Assembly: GCF_010894435.1 (NCBI RefSeq)
Contig: NZ_JAAIXZ010000003.1
Location: 186,001 to 250,000, forward strand
Reading direction: 5' to 3'
From: Pyxidicoccus trucidator
GTDB lineage: Bacteria; Myxococcota; Myxococcia; Myxococcales; Myxococcaceae
Length of the DNA: 64,000 nt
The notes beneath the pieces are model-generated. The model saw nothing but the letters and a program-made list of their open reading frames with translations, did no database searches and was not told the origin of the DNA. Shown piece after piece: positions 1 through 9,120 of this stretch. Every line of letters starts with the position of its first letter. Within the stretch, counting starts at the first letter, position 1. The position numbers were made by a program, and so were the translations under genes.

Positions 1-1695
1 TACTTCTTCGAGCACACGGACGCGGGCCACACGCTGGTGCTGGGCGACAAGCCCAGCGCGCACGTGCCGCTGCCGCAGGGCCAGGCGCTGCCCTTGCGCC
101 CGCGCATGGGCAAGGAAGCGGTGGACGGCGAGTTCGTCTACGCGCTGGAGGTGGTGCACCGGCTGCGGCCCGGCGCGGTGCACCTGAAGGACTTCGACTT
201 CGAGAAGCCCGCCCTGGACATCTCCGGCAGGGGCAAGGCGCCCGAGGGCATGAGGGCGCTCGAAATCTACGACTACCCGGCCGGCTACGTGGCCCCGGGC
301 GTGGGCAGGTCCGCGGCGGGAGTGCGCGTGGAAGCGGTGGCCATGAGTGGACGAACCCTATCGGGAGATGCCATCGCGCCACGTCTGACACCTGGCTACG
401 TGCTGGAGCTGGACGCGCCGGAGGACGGCACCTTCGCGGGCGAGTACCTCATCACCGAGGTGGTGCACTCGGGCGTGCAGCCGGACGTGTCGGGCGGCAG
501 CGAGTCCCTGCAGGGGCTCTATCGCAGCCAGTTCCACCTGCTGCCCAAGGCGGTGCCCTTCCGGCCGCGCCGGCTGACGCCGCTGCCTCAAATCGCCGGC
601 CCGCAGACGGCCACGGTGACGGGCCCGGCGGGCGAGGAAATCCACACCGACGCGCACGGCCGCATCAAGGTGCGGTTCCACTGGGACCGGGAGGGCAAGG
701 GGGACGAGAAGTCCTCGTGCTGGGTGCGCGTGGGCCAGCCGTGGGGCGGTCCGGCCTGGGGCGACGTGTGGCTGCCGCGCATCGGCCAGGAAGTGATTGT
801 GCGCTTCCTGGAGGGAGACCCGGACCGGCCGCTGGTGGCGGGGGCCGTCTACAACGGCACCAACACGACGCCGTACGCGCTGCCGGACGAGAAGACGAAG
901 TCCACGCGCAAGAGCGCCTCCAGCCTGGGCAGCAACGGCTTCAACGAGGTGCGGATTGAAGACTCCGCGAGCGAGGAGGCGGTCTTCACCCACGCGCAGA
1001 AGGACGAGGACCTGCTCACGGAGAACGACAAGGACCAGCGGGTGCGCGGGTACGAGGACCTGCGGGTGAAGAAGGACCGCAAGCGCACGGTAGAGGGGAA
1101 CCATGAGTTGCGCGTCGAGACGGACGACATGGGCGCGGTGGAGGGGAATCATACGTTCCGGGTGCGGAAGCACCGGGACACCATGACGCAGGGCAGCCAC
1201 GACGAGTCGGTCGAAGGTAACCAGGCCATGACGGTGGGGAAGGGGCTCACGACGAGTATTGCCCAGGGTGCCATGGAGAACGTGGCCCTGGCGAAGGCCA
1301 CCACCATTGGCGGGGCCTACAGCGTCAACGTGGCACTGGCCTGCAACGAGGCCACGGGCGGGGCGAAGACGGAGCAGGTGGGGGGACTCAAGGCGGTGGA
1401 CGTGGTGGGCTTCCAGCAGGAAACCGTCGCGGGAGACAAGCAACTCCAGGTGGGCGGCAACGACTGGGTGGAAGGGGATGGCTCCGCCACGTTGACCATC
1501 GGTGAGGACTGGGAGGTTCACGCCGATGAGGGCATGCACCTGCGTATCGACGGTGCGCAGTCCTTGCAGGCGAAGTCCTTCGAGTTGAAGGCAGAGAAGC
1601 TCACCATCGTCGTCAACGATAGGGTGGCGCTCCAGGTGGAGCAGTCCGGTCGGGTCCAGCTCTTCGGTCGCACCATCCTCGTCGAGGAGAAGTAG
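1..1695 (+). CDS. vgrG: Type VI secretion tip protein VgrG (5' end outside window)
   Basis: The reading frame is open from base 1, so the N-terminus lies upstream of the window. The visible 564 residues begin in the gp27-like region (YFFEHTDAGHTLVLGD) and continue into the gp5-like OB domain, recognisable by EEIHTDAHGRIKVRFHWDR, SCWVRVGQPWGG and GDPDRPLVAGAVYN. After this comes a long C-terminal series of short repeats (GNHELRV, GNHTFRV, GSHDESVEGNQ) typical of the gp5 beta-helical needle. VgrG caps the Hcp tube and carries effectors on the T6SS spike. The next gene starts 11 bases downstream behind an AGGAG, which fits a vgrG-cargo arrangement. No extra enzymatic domain is visible at the C-terminus, so a separate cargo is likely. 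Family assignment is certain; only the start is missing. Confidence 0.95.
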   Translation, partial: YFFEHTDAGHTLVLGDKPSAHVPLPQGQALPLRPRMGKEAVDGEFVYALEVVHRLRPGAVHLKDFDFEKPALDISGRGKAPEGMRALEIYDYPAGYVAPGVGRSAAGVRVEAVAMSGRTLSGDAIAPRLTPGYVLELDAPEDGTFAGEYLITEVVHSGVQPDVSGGSESLQGLYRSQFHLLPKAVPFRPRRLTPLPQIAGPQTATVTGPAGEEIHTDAHGRIKVRFHWDREGKGDEKSSCWVRVGQPWGGPAWGDVWLPRIGQEVIVRFLEGDPDRPLVAGAVYNGTNTTPYALPDEKTKSTRKSASSLGSNGFNEVRIEDSASEEAVFTHAQKDEDLLTENDKDQRVRGYEDLRVKKDRKRTVEGNHELRVETDDMGAVEGNHTFRVRKHRDTMTQGSHDESVEGNQAMTVGKGLTTSIAQGAMENVALAKATTIGGAYSVNVALACNEATGGAKTEQVGGLKAVDVVGFQQETVAGDKQLQVGGNDWVEGDGSATLTIGEDWEVHADEGMHLRIDGAQSLQAKSFELKAEKLTIVVNDRVALQVEQSGRVQLFGRTILVEEK

Positions 1696-1705
1696 GAGCG
1701 AGCCA

Positions 1706-2266
1706 ATGGCCAGGTTCAAGGGAAGGCAGGTGCTGAAGATTCATGGCGGCGGCGAGCTACCGTTTGCGCGGCCCATGGTGGAAAATCCCTGTCCTCCTGG
1801 TGAGCATGCCGAGCGCATCTACTTCCCGGACGTGGACCCTGCTGAAGCCAGCCCTCTCAATCGCATCGAGAAGATGAGGGAGGCAGGGAACGACCCGTTC
1901 GAGATTGCCGCAGCCGAATACAATGTCCGGCTCGGGCACATCACCCATGGCCGGCAGATTTCGCGGGGAGCCACACCTGACGAAGAATCCGCCGGAGCCA
2001 AGGGCGACCATCAGCACATCAAAGCTGTGTGCATCAAGTGCGGTCAGCTTCGAGAGCTCGACCATGCTCCCGACAAGCGGGTCATCACCGAGTGCAAGAA
2101 TCAAGGAGGCTCTTACGGAGGCTCCACCCAGTTCCGCAACAATCAGGGACTCGCGCAGCGTGGCTTCAGGGTTTCCTACAAGGTGCCGGAGTCACAGCGT
2201 GGGGACAGGCGGCTCGAATCGCTACAGGATGCCGGGTTCGAAGTGATTTTCGTTCGCTTTTCCTGA
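1706..2266 (+). CDS. Candidate T6SS cargo effector with PD-(D/E)XK nuclease-like motif
   Basis: A 186-residue protein that starts 11 bases after vgrG, with AGGAG about 7 bases before the ATG. No family is recognised with certainty. The second half contains RELDHAPDKRVITECKNQ: an acidic residue (D119) ten residues before E129-C-K131. This is the D...E-x-K spacing of restriction-endonuclease-fold toxins. A CxxC pair (AVCIKCG) lies just before it, and the C-terminus ends in a hydrophobic beta-like strand (EVIFVRF). There is no signal peptide or membrane segment, as expected for a T6SS-loaded cytoplasmic toxin. The following gene is a good immunity candidate. The nuclease role is inferred from the motif and the context. 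Confidence 0.55.
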   Translation: MARFKGRQVLKIHGGGELPFARPMVENPCPPGEHAERIYFPDVDPAEASPLNRIEKMREAGNDPFEIAAAEYNVRLGHITHGRQISRGATPDEESAGAKGDHQHIKAVCIKCGQLRELDHAPDKRVITECKNQGGSYGGSTQFRNNQGLAQRGFRVSYKVPESQRGDRRLESLQDAGFEVIFVRFS

Positions 2267-2283
2267 CTGCCGGGGCGTGTTCC

Positions 2284-2961
2284 ATGGGTGTGCCGAGCTG
2301 GTTCCTGCTATCCCCTGTGCGTTCATCGGTCGAAGAAGTCTTCGTGAAGACGGGGAACCTTCGTGGGCTCCACCAGTTCGAGGCCAGGGAGCTCGCACGA
2401 TTGGGGCGGGACGAGCGCTCCGGACGGCTGGAGTTCCAGGACGACTCGGTGCGCCCCCTTCGCACGGGTGAAGACCCGCTGAGGATTGCGAGCGCGTGGG
2501 ATGGGCTGGTGGTGGACTACTTCAGCAAGTCCATTCGAGCGTCTCTCTACCTCTACTTCTGGAAGTGGGGCGACTCCACGGGGCTTGGAGTGGAGATCGA
2601 CGACCAGGTGCCCTTCGTGGAGCCCGGTGGAATGGCTCAGGGAGAGTGGCTCGAGCGATTCATGTGCTCCTACGTCCAGGCCTGTGGCGCCGCCGCTTGT
2701 GCGAATGGGCGGGAGTGGCCCTATGCACTCGAGCCCTTGGAACCAGTTCAGCTCGTTTCCAGATGGCAGGAGGAGGGCTTGCCGCAGCCACCGTCGCGGG
2801 GCTTCTACATGGTGACGGCGGAGACGCTGAGAGCCGACGACATCACGTTGCTGCGGCAGCGGAACGACGCGAGGGCCAACCGCTGGTTGCGCTACTTCCA
2901 AACGCCCCCGAACTACCATGTACTCTCCACCTGGTCCCGCCGCGACTGGTGGGCTGCCTGA
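2284..2961 (+). CDS. Hypothetical protein, candidate immunity protein for the upstream effector
   Basis: A 225-residue soluble protein beginning at the ATG of MGVPSWFLLSPVRSS, 17 bases after the effector gene. The open frame extends further upstream but overlaps the effector, so the internal ATG is preferred. The protein is rich in Trp and acidic residues (for example WDGLVVDYFSKS, LYFWKWGD, WSRRDWW). It has no signal peptide, transmembrane segment or catalytic motif that I recognise. Small, acidic, Trp-rich proteins directly downstream of a polymorphic toxin are typically immunity proteins. I do not assign an Imm family. The role is inferred from position only. Confidence 0.5.
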   Translation: MGVPSWFLLSPVRSSVEEVFVKTGNLRGLHQFEARELARLGRDERSGRLEFQDDSVRPLRTGEDPLRIASAWDGLVVDYFSKSIRASLYLYFWKWGDSTGLGVEIDDQVPFVEPGGMAQGEWLERFMCSYVQACGAAACANGREWPYALEPLEPVQLVSRWQEEGLPQPPSRGFYMVTAETLRADDITLLRQRNDARANRWLRYFQTPPNYHVLSTWSRRDWWAA

Positions 2962-2977
2962 GTCAGCCTCACGTCCC

Positions 2978-3382
2978 ATGTCCATCCGCAAGGACTACAT
3001 CGAGCGCCTCATCGAGGAGTTCGCCGCCGCGCTGGCCCGCATCATCAAGGCCCGCCAGGAGCAGCGGCTCGCGGACGCGCAGCGCCTCATCCAGGACACG
3101 GCGCTCTTCGCGCTCGGCATGGAGTACGGCGCCCTATTGCTCGCGGACCCCGCGTCCACCGCGCGGCTGCTCGGCGACCCTTCGCGCGTGAAGGTCCTCG
3201 CCCGGCTGGTCGCCGAGGATGGCGAGGTGCTCCAGCAGCAGGGTGACACCGCCACCGCGACGGCCCGCTTCCAGTACGCGCTCGGGCTGTACGACGAGGC
3301 CCGGAGCCAGGGTCTCCCACCCGACGCGGACGACACCGCCACCCTCACCCGGCTTCGCGCGGCGCTCGGCCTGTCCGCCTGA
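2978..3382 (+). CDS. Small helical protein resembling DUF6483
   Basis: A 134-residue protein starting at ATG in MSIRKDYIERLIEEF, 16 bases after the preceding stop; an upstream in-frame ATG would overlap that gene. The N-terminus (R-K-D-Y-I-x-R-L-I-E-E-F, then a long Arg/Ala helix) resembles the DUF6483 type of short all-helical proteins. The C-terminal half looks like a TPR-style helix pair (TATARFQYALGLYDEARSQG). No catalytic residues, signal peptide or membrane segment are seen. It could belong to the T6SS cargo cassette or be an unrelated housekeeping gene; the sequence does not decide this. Confidence 0.6.
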   Translation: MSIRKDYIERLIEEFAAALARIIKARQEQRLADAQRLIQDTALFALGMEYGALLLADPASTARLLGDPSRVKVLARLVAEDGEVLQQQGDTATATARFQYALGLYDEARSQGLPPDADDTATLTRLRAALGLSA

Positions 3383-3606
3383 CCTCGCGCTCCACCCCGC
3401 GCGTCCACCGTCCGGCAGGCCCTTCGCGGACACCCACCGTGACAGGTCCCCACGCCTGGGATGATCCGCCCGGCTCGCTCCCTCGCCCGCGGGTTCCACG
3501 TCGGCTTGCGTCATTTGACGCTCTGCATTGGTCACCTTTCCAGCACTCCGGCTGCCTGCCTGCGTGACAGTCAACCGATTCATGAATGACCCGCTCGGGG
3601 CTTGGG

Positions 3607-3637
3607 TTGCCGGGTTGTCCACGCTCGCGGTTAAGAT
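3607..3637 (+). promoter_or_regulatory. Possible promoter for the URC-type operon
   Basis: The 292-base gap before the dehydrogenase holds a TTGCCG at 3607-3612 and a TAAGAT at 3632-3637, 19 bases apart. This is a weak sigma-70-like arrangement about 37 bases before the GTG start at 3675. It is the only gap of this size in front of the operon. The match is poor and unsupported by other data. Nothing else is seen in 3383-3606 apart from TTGACG near 3516. Confidence 0.25.
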
Positions 3638-3674
3638 GGATCGCACCTCATCACGCTCCGCCTGGGGGGTGCGC

Positions 3675-5159
3675 GTGTCCTTCATCCAGCTACCTGAGAG
3701 CGTTGTTCCTTGTCGAAATCTGGTGGGAGGCGAGTGGCAGGTGCCACATGGCGCGCCCTTGCTCGACGTACGCAGCCCGTACACGGGCACCGTCATCGGC
3801 CGAGTGCCACTGACGCCCGCGGCCGGAGTCGCCCAGGCCGTGGAGGCCGCCCGGCCCGCCGCTGCCCTGTGGCGCTCCACGCCGCTGCGTGAGCGCACCC
3901 AGCATCTCCTCCGCTTCCGCCAGCTCCTGGAGCGCGACCTCGACCGGCTGGCGAATCTCGCTGCCAGCGAGGCCGGCAAGACGGTGGCGGAGGGGCGCGC
4001 CGGCCTGCTCAAGGGCATGGAGGTCTGCGACTTCGCGCTGTCCCTGCAGAACCTCGACACCGGCGGCCACATGGAGGTCAGCCGCGGCGTCACCTGCGAG
4101 CTGCGCCGCGAGCCGCTCGGCATCGTCGCCGGAATCACTCCGTTCAACTTCCCGGCCATGGTTCCGATGTGGATGTTCCCCATCGCCGTCACGCTGGGCA
4201 ACGCCTTCATCCTCAAGCCCTCCGAGAAGGTGCCGCTCACGGCGACCGCGCTCGGCGAGCTGATGTGCGAGGCCGGCTTCCCGCCCGGTGTCTTCTCCGT
4301 CGTGCACGGCGGGAAGGAGGCGGTGGACGCGCTGGTGGCCCACCCGGACGTGCAGGCCATTGCCTTCGTGGGCTCGTCCGCCGTCGCGCGGCACCTGTAC
4401 GCGGAGGGCTGCAAGCGCGGCAAGCGCGTGCTCGCCCTGGGCAGCGCGAAGAACCACGTCATCGTCGTCCCCGACGCGGACCCGGAGCTCACCCCGCAGT
4501 CCGTCGTCGACTCCTTCACCGGCTGCGCGGGCCAGCGCTGCATGGCCGCCAGCGTGCTGCTGGCCGTCGGTGACGTGGAGCCGCTGCTGAAGGAAATCAT
4601 CCGCCGCGCCGAGCGGCTCGCGCCAGGCCCCGGCATGGGCGCCCTCATCGACCGGGGCGCGGTGGACCGGCTGGAGACGGCCATCGCCCGCGCGGAGGCC
4701 GAGGGGGCGAAGGTGGTGCTCGACGGGCGAGGCAAGCGGCCCTCCGGCGAGGTGTGGGTCGGCGGCAACTGGCTGGGGCCCACCGTCATCGACGGCGTGC
4801 GCCCGGAGATGGAGGCCGCGAAGCGCGAGCTGTTCGGCCCGGTGCTGTCCATCATCCGCGTGCCGACGCTGTCCGCCGCGCTGGAACTCGAGAACGCGTC
4901 GCCCTACGGCAACGCGGCGTCCATCTTCACCACCAACGGCGCGGTGGCGCAGGCGGTGGTGGAGGGCGTGCGCGCCGGCATGGTGGGCGTCAACGTGGGC
5001 GTCCCGGTGCCGCGTGAGCCCTTCTCGTTTGGCGGTACCGGTGACTCGCGCTTCGGCCATGGCGACATCACCGGTCCGTCCAGCCTCGATTTCTGGACGC
5101 AGCTGAAGAAGGTCACCCGCAAGTGGTCGGCTCGCACCGACGGCTCGTGGATGAGCTGA
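3675..5159 (+). CDS. mmsA: Acylating (methyl)malonate-semialdehyde dehydrogenase
   Basis: A 494-residue aldehyde dehydrogenase of the CoA-acylating MmsA type, which converts methylmalonate or malonate semialdehyde plus CoA and NAD+ to propionyl- or acetyl-CoA. The family signatures ITPFNFPAMVPMWMFP, ILKPSEKVP, FVGSSAV and GCAGQRCMA are present, with the catalytic Cys at residue 289. The length fits the family. The frame is open further upstream, but the GTG at 3675 follows a GGGGGG tract and gives the normal N-terminus (MSFIQLPES...). It ends 60 bases before the GTP cyclohydrolase II-like gene on the same strand. In valine or inositol catabolism it would act on methylmalonate semialdehyde. 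Beside URC genes it may instead oxidise the C3 product of uracil breakdown; that role is inference. Confidence 0.9.
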   Translation: MSFIQLPESVVPCRNLVGGEWQVPHGAPLLDVRSPYTGTVIGRVPLTPAAGVAQAVEAARPAAALWRSTPLRERTQHLLRFRQLLERDLDRLANLAASEAGKTVAEGRAGLLKGMEVCDFALSLQNLDTGGHMEVSRGVTCELRREPLGIVAGITPFNFPAMVPMWMFPIAVTLGNAFILKPSEKVPLTATALGELMCEAGFPPGVFSVVHGGKEAVDALVAHPDVQAIAFVGSSAVARHLYAEGCKRGKRVLALGSAKNHVIVVPDADPELTPQSVVDSFTGCAGQRCMAASVLLAVGDVEPLLKEIIRRAERLAPGPGMGALIDRGAVDRLETAIARAEAEGAKVVLDGRGKRPSGEVWVGGNWLGPTVIDGVRPEMEAAKRELFGPVLSIIRVPTLSAALELENASPYGNAASIFTTNGAVAQAVVEGVRAGMVGVNVGVPVPREPFSFGGTGDSRFGHGDITGPSSLDFWTQLKKVTRKWSARTDGSWMS

Positions 5160-5219
5160 CCCTTTCGCTTCGACTCCTCGCGCTCGACACACCCCCGCGC
5201 CCGCAAGGAGGGCGCTCCC

Positions 5220-6459
<1,240 letters not shown>

Positions 6460-6467
<8 letters not shown>

Positions 6468-7671
6468 CAACTCGCTGGCGAGGGCGGACGTCTCTCCGGC
6501 CGTGGCGTGGCTGCGCACGCCGGCCGCCATCCGCGAGCGGTGCCACCAGTTGCTCGACTTGGGGCTCGCCGGCCGGCTGGCGCACTTCCGCGTGGAGCCC
6601 GCGCGGCTGCCGGCGGTGGTGGACCGGGTGCTGGAGGTGACGCGGGAGCTGTACCCGAACCTGGACATTCCCCTGCACAGCCGCTGGGGCCACTTCGACG
6701 CGGGCGGCGTGAAGCGCGTGGAGGAGCTGGATGAGCGGCTGAAGGACGCGTCGCCGCAGGAGCGGGCCCGGGCGAAGCTGGACCTGGTGGTGGTGAGCGT
6801 GCTGCTGGACGCGGGCAGCGGGCCGAAGTGGCGCTACCGCGAGCGCGGCGGCGGCACGTGGGCGCGCTCCGAGGGCCTGGCGGTGGCCAGCTTCCGCATG
6901 TTCATGGACGGCGTCTTCTCCTCGGACCCGGACCGGCCGCTGCGCGCGGACGCGGAGGCGCTGGGCCGGCTCACCCGCGAGTCGCTCGCGCAGGGGATGC
7001 AGGTATCGGAGTCCAACCCGCTGGACGGGCTGGAGGGACGGCTGCACCTGCTGCACGGGCTGGCGAAGGTGCTGCCCCGGCCGGGCGCGCTGTTCGACAT
7101 CATCACCGCGCAGCGGCGCGGCGTGCGGGCCTCGGAGCTGCTGGGGCTGGTGCTGGAGGTGCTGGGCCCCATCTGGCCGGGCCGCGTCATGGTGGACGCG
7201 GTGAACCTGGGCGACGTGTGGCCGCACTCGGCGCTGGGCCCGGTGGAGAGCGTGGACGCGCTGGTGCCCTTCCACAAGCTGTCGCAGTGGCTGACGTACT
7301 CGCTGGTGGAGCCGCTGGCGGAGGCCGGCGTGGTGGTGTCGGAGCTGGACGGCCTCACCGGCCTGCCCGAGTACCGCAACGGGGGCCTCTTCGTGGACCT
7401 GGGGGTGCTGGTGCCCCGGGACACGAAAATCACCACGGTGGCGCTGCACCCGGGCGACGAGCCGATTGTGGAGTGGCGCGCGCTGACGGTGGCGCTGCTC
7501 GACAGGGTGGCGGCGCTGGTGCGCGGCCGGCTGGGGATGAACGCCGAGGAGCTGCCGCTGGCGAAGGTGCTCCAGGGCGGGACGTGGACGGCGGGACGGC
7601 GGGTGGCGGCGGAGCTGCGGCCTGGCGGTGTGCCGCCCATCCGCGTGGACAGTGACGGCACGGTGTTCTGA
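6460..7671 (+). CDS. URC4/Urg3 (DUF1688) family protein
   Basis: A 403-residue cytoplasmic protein of the DUF1688 family, named URC4 in Lachancea kluyveri and Urg3 in fission yeast. It is required for URC-type uracil catabolism but has no firmly assigned reaction. The family look is clear at the N-terminus ([33 protein letters not shown]) and in the centre ([27 protein letters not shown]). The ATG overlaps the end of the preceding gene by eight bases, which implies translational coupling. The uracil phosphoribosyltransferase gene starts 26 bases downstream. No membrane or secretion signals are present. Confidence 0.9.
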
Positions 7672-7697
7672 AGACGGGTTTACCGAGGGAGCACGCA

Positions 7698-8333
7698 ATG
7701 CAATTCCCGAACTGCACGGTGGTGGACCATCCGCTGGTGAAGCACAAGCTGACGCTGATGCGGCGGGCGGAGACGAGCACTGCCTCCTTCCGCGCCCTGC
7801 TCCAGGAAATCTCGCTGCTGCTGGCCTACGAGGCCTTCCGGGACTTGAAGCTGCGCGATGAGGAAATCCAGACGCCGATGGCGACGATGATGGCGCCGGT
7901 GCTGGATGGGAAGAAGCTGGTGCTGGTGGCCATCATGCGCGCGGGGCAGGGCATCCTGGACGGGATGCTGCAGCTGGTGCCGTCCGCGCGCGTGGGGCAC
8001 ATCGGCCTGTACCGAGACCCGGAGACGCTGGCGGCGGTGGAGTACTACTACCGGGTGCCGGGCCAGCTGGCGGACCGCGACGTGGTGGTGTGCGACCCGA
8101 TGCTGGCCACGGGCAACTCGGCGGTGGCGGCGCTCCAGCGGCTGAAGAAGAGCAAGCCCGGCTCGGTGCGCTTCGTGTGTCTGCTGGCGAGCCCGGAAGG
8201 GCTGATGAACCTGCGCGAGCACCACCCGGACGTGCACGTGTACACGGCCGCGGTGGACGAGAAGCTCGACGAGCACGGGTACATCATCCCGGGCCTCGGT
8301 GACGCGGGCGACCGGCTGTTCGGGACGAAGTAG
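7698..8333 (+). CDS. upp: Uracil phosphoribosyltransferase
   Basis: A 211-residue type I phosphoribosyltransferase converting uracil and PRPP to UMP. The PRPP loop reads [14 protein letters not shown], the flexible-loop region contains GLYRDPETL, and the C-terminal uracil-binding segment is [16 protein letters not shown]. The length is normal for Upp. It is the last gene of the run beginning at 3675, 26 bases after the URC4 gene. Upp alone is a salvage enzyme, but next to URC1- and URC4-type genes it corresponds to URC6, the step that feeds uracil into the URC pathway as a nucleotide. Confidence 0.95.
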   Translation: MQFPNCTVVDHPLVKHKLTLMRRAETSTASFRALLQEISLLLAYEAFRDLKLRDEEIQTPMATMMAPVLDGKKLVLVAIMRAGQGILDGMLQLVPSARVGHIGLYRDPETLAAVEYYYRVPGQLADRDVVVCDPMLATGNSAVAALQRLKKSKPGSVRFVCLLASPEGLMNLREHHPDVHVYTAAVDEKLDEHGYIIPGLGDAGDRLFGTK

Positions 8334-8445
8334 CGCGGAGGCGGTGGCTCCCTCTCCTGGCAGCAAGCCCCTGGGCTCCGGAACGGAGTCGGGGCAGAAT
8401 GCACGTTCCGCGAGGGCCGGCGCGCCAGGAGCAGGGAGTCTGTGA

Positions 8446-8967
8446 ATGCGTCGGATGTGTCTTCAGGCCCGGGGTGTAGCGGCGTGGCTCGGGTTCGTGG
8501 GAGTGCTGGGGTTCTCGGGAGCGGCGTGGGCGAAGGAGCCGCTTGGCTGCTTCGTGCAGAACCCGCGCCTGAGTCCCGCTGACTCGTGCCTCACCGTCAC
8601 CTCCAGTGAGAACCGCCAGGCCGTCTTGGTAGGGAACAACTGCGATGTGCCCGTGACGCTGACGGAGGTGCCGCTTCAGGATGACGCGTGCCGGCTGACG
8701 GGCTGCACTGCGCAGCTCGAGTCCGGGCAACAGGCCTTCTTCTCCTACAGCGAAGTCCAGCGGCTGAGCCAGGATGTCTCCATGCAGGACTCCTACCGCG
8801 TGAAGATTGGCGACGGTGAGGAGCAGACCCTGACCCTGTTCGCGGACATCCGGTGTTCGACCTTCCCGTCGGATGACGAGGGCTGTGCCGCGGCTCCCGG
8901 CGCGCTGGCCGCGCTGGGGGTGATGCTCCTGGCGGTGCCGGTGGTGCGCAGGCGGCGGCGCGGCTGA
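8446..8967 (+). CDS. Secreted protein with MYXO-CTERM-like sorting tail
   Basis: A 173-residue exported protein. The N-terminus (RRMCLQARGVAAWLGFVGV...AAWA) is a signal peptide ending near residue 29. The mature part has seven or more Cys residues and a small beta-rich domain of unknown function. The C-terminus carries GCAAAPGAL, a hydrophobic stretch (ALAALGVMLLAVPVV) and RRRRRG: the Cys-hydrophobic-Arg layout of MYXO-CTERM cell-surface sorting signals. A GGGAG-like sequence lies before the ATG. The convergent pseudouridine synthase gene ends 82 bases further on. The surface location is inferred from the tail; the function is unknown. Confidence 0.75.
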   Translation: MRRMCLQARGVAAWLGFVGVLGFSGAAWAKEPLGCFVQNPRLSPADSCLTVTSSENRQAVLVGNNCDVPVTLTEVPLQDDACRLTGCTAQLESGQQAFFSYSEVQRLSQDVSMQDSYRVKIGDGEEQTLTLFADIRCSTFPSDDEGCAAAPGALAALGVMLLAVPVVRRRRRG

Positions 8968-8980
8968 GACGTCGGCTCTT

Positions 8981-9120
8981 CAGGACGGCGGGCGGTTATC
9001 GAACGCGAGGCGCTTGTCGTTCCGTGGATGGGTGAACGCCAACGCCTTGTCAGAACGGCGGGCGGCTCTCGAATTCGAGGCGCTCGCCGGTGCGTGGATG
9101 GGCGAACGCCAACGCCTCGG
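8981..9120. repeat. Two 70-bp direct repeats of a gene end
   Basis: Bases 8981-9050 and 9051-9120 align without gaps, with 58 of 70 identical by eye. The second copy is the last 23 codons of the minus-strand pseudouridine synthase, including its stop. The first copy lies just beyond that stop. Read on the minus strand it still gives an open, similar peptide (KALAFTHPRNDKRL, then FDNRPPS) and a TGA. Confidence 0.85.
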
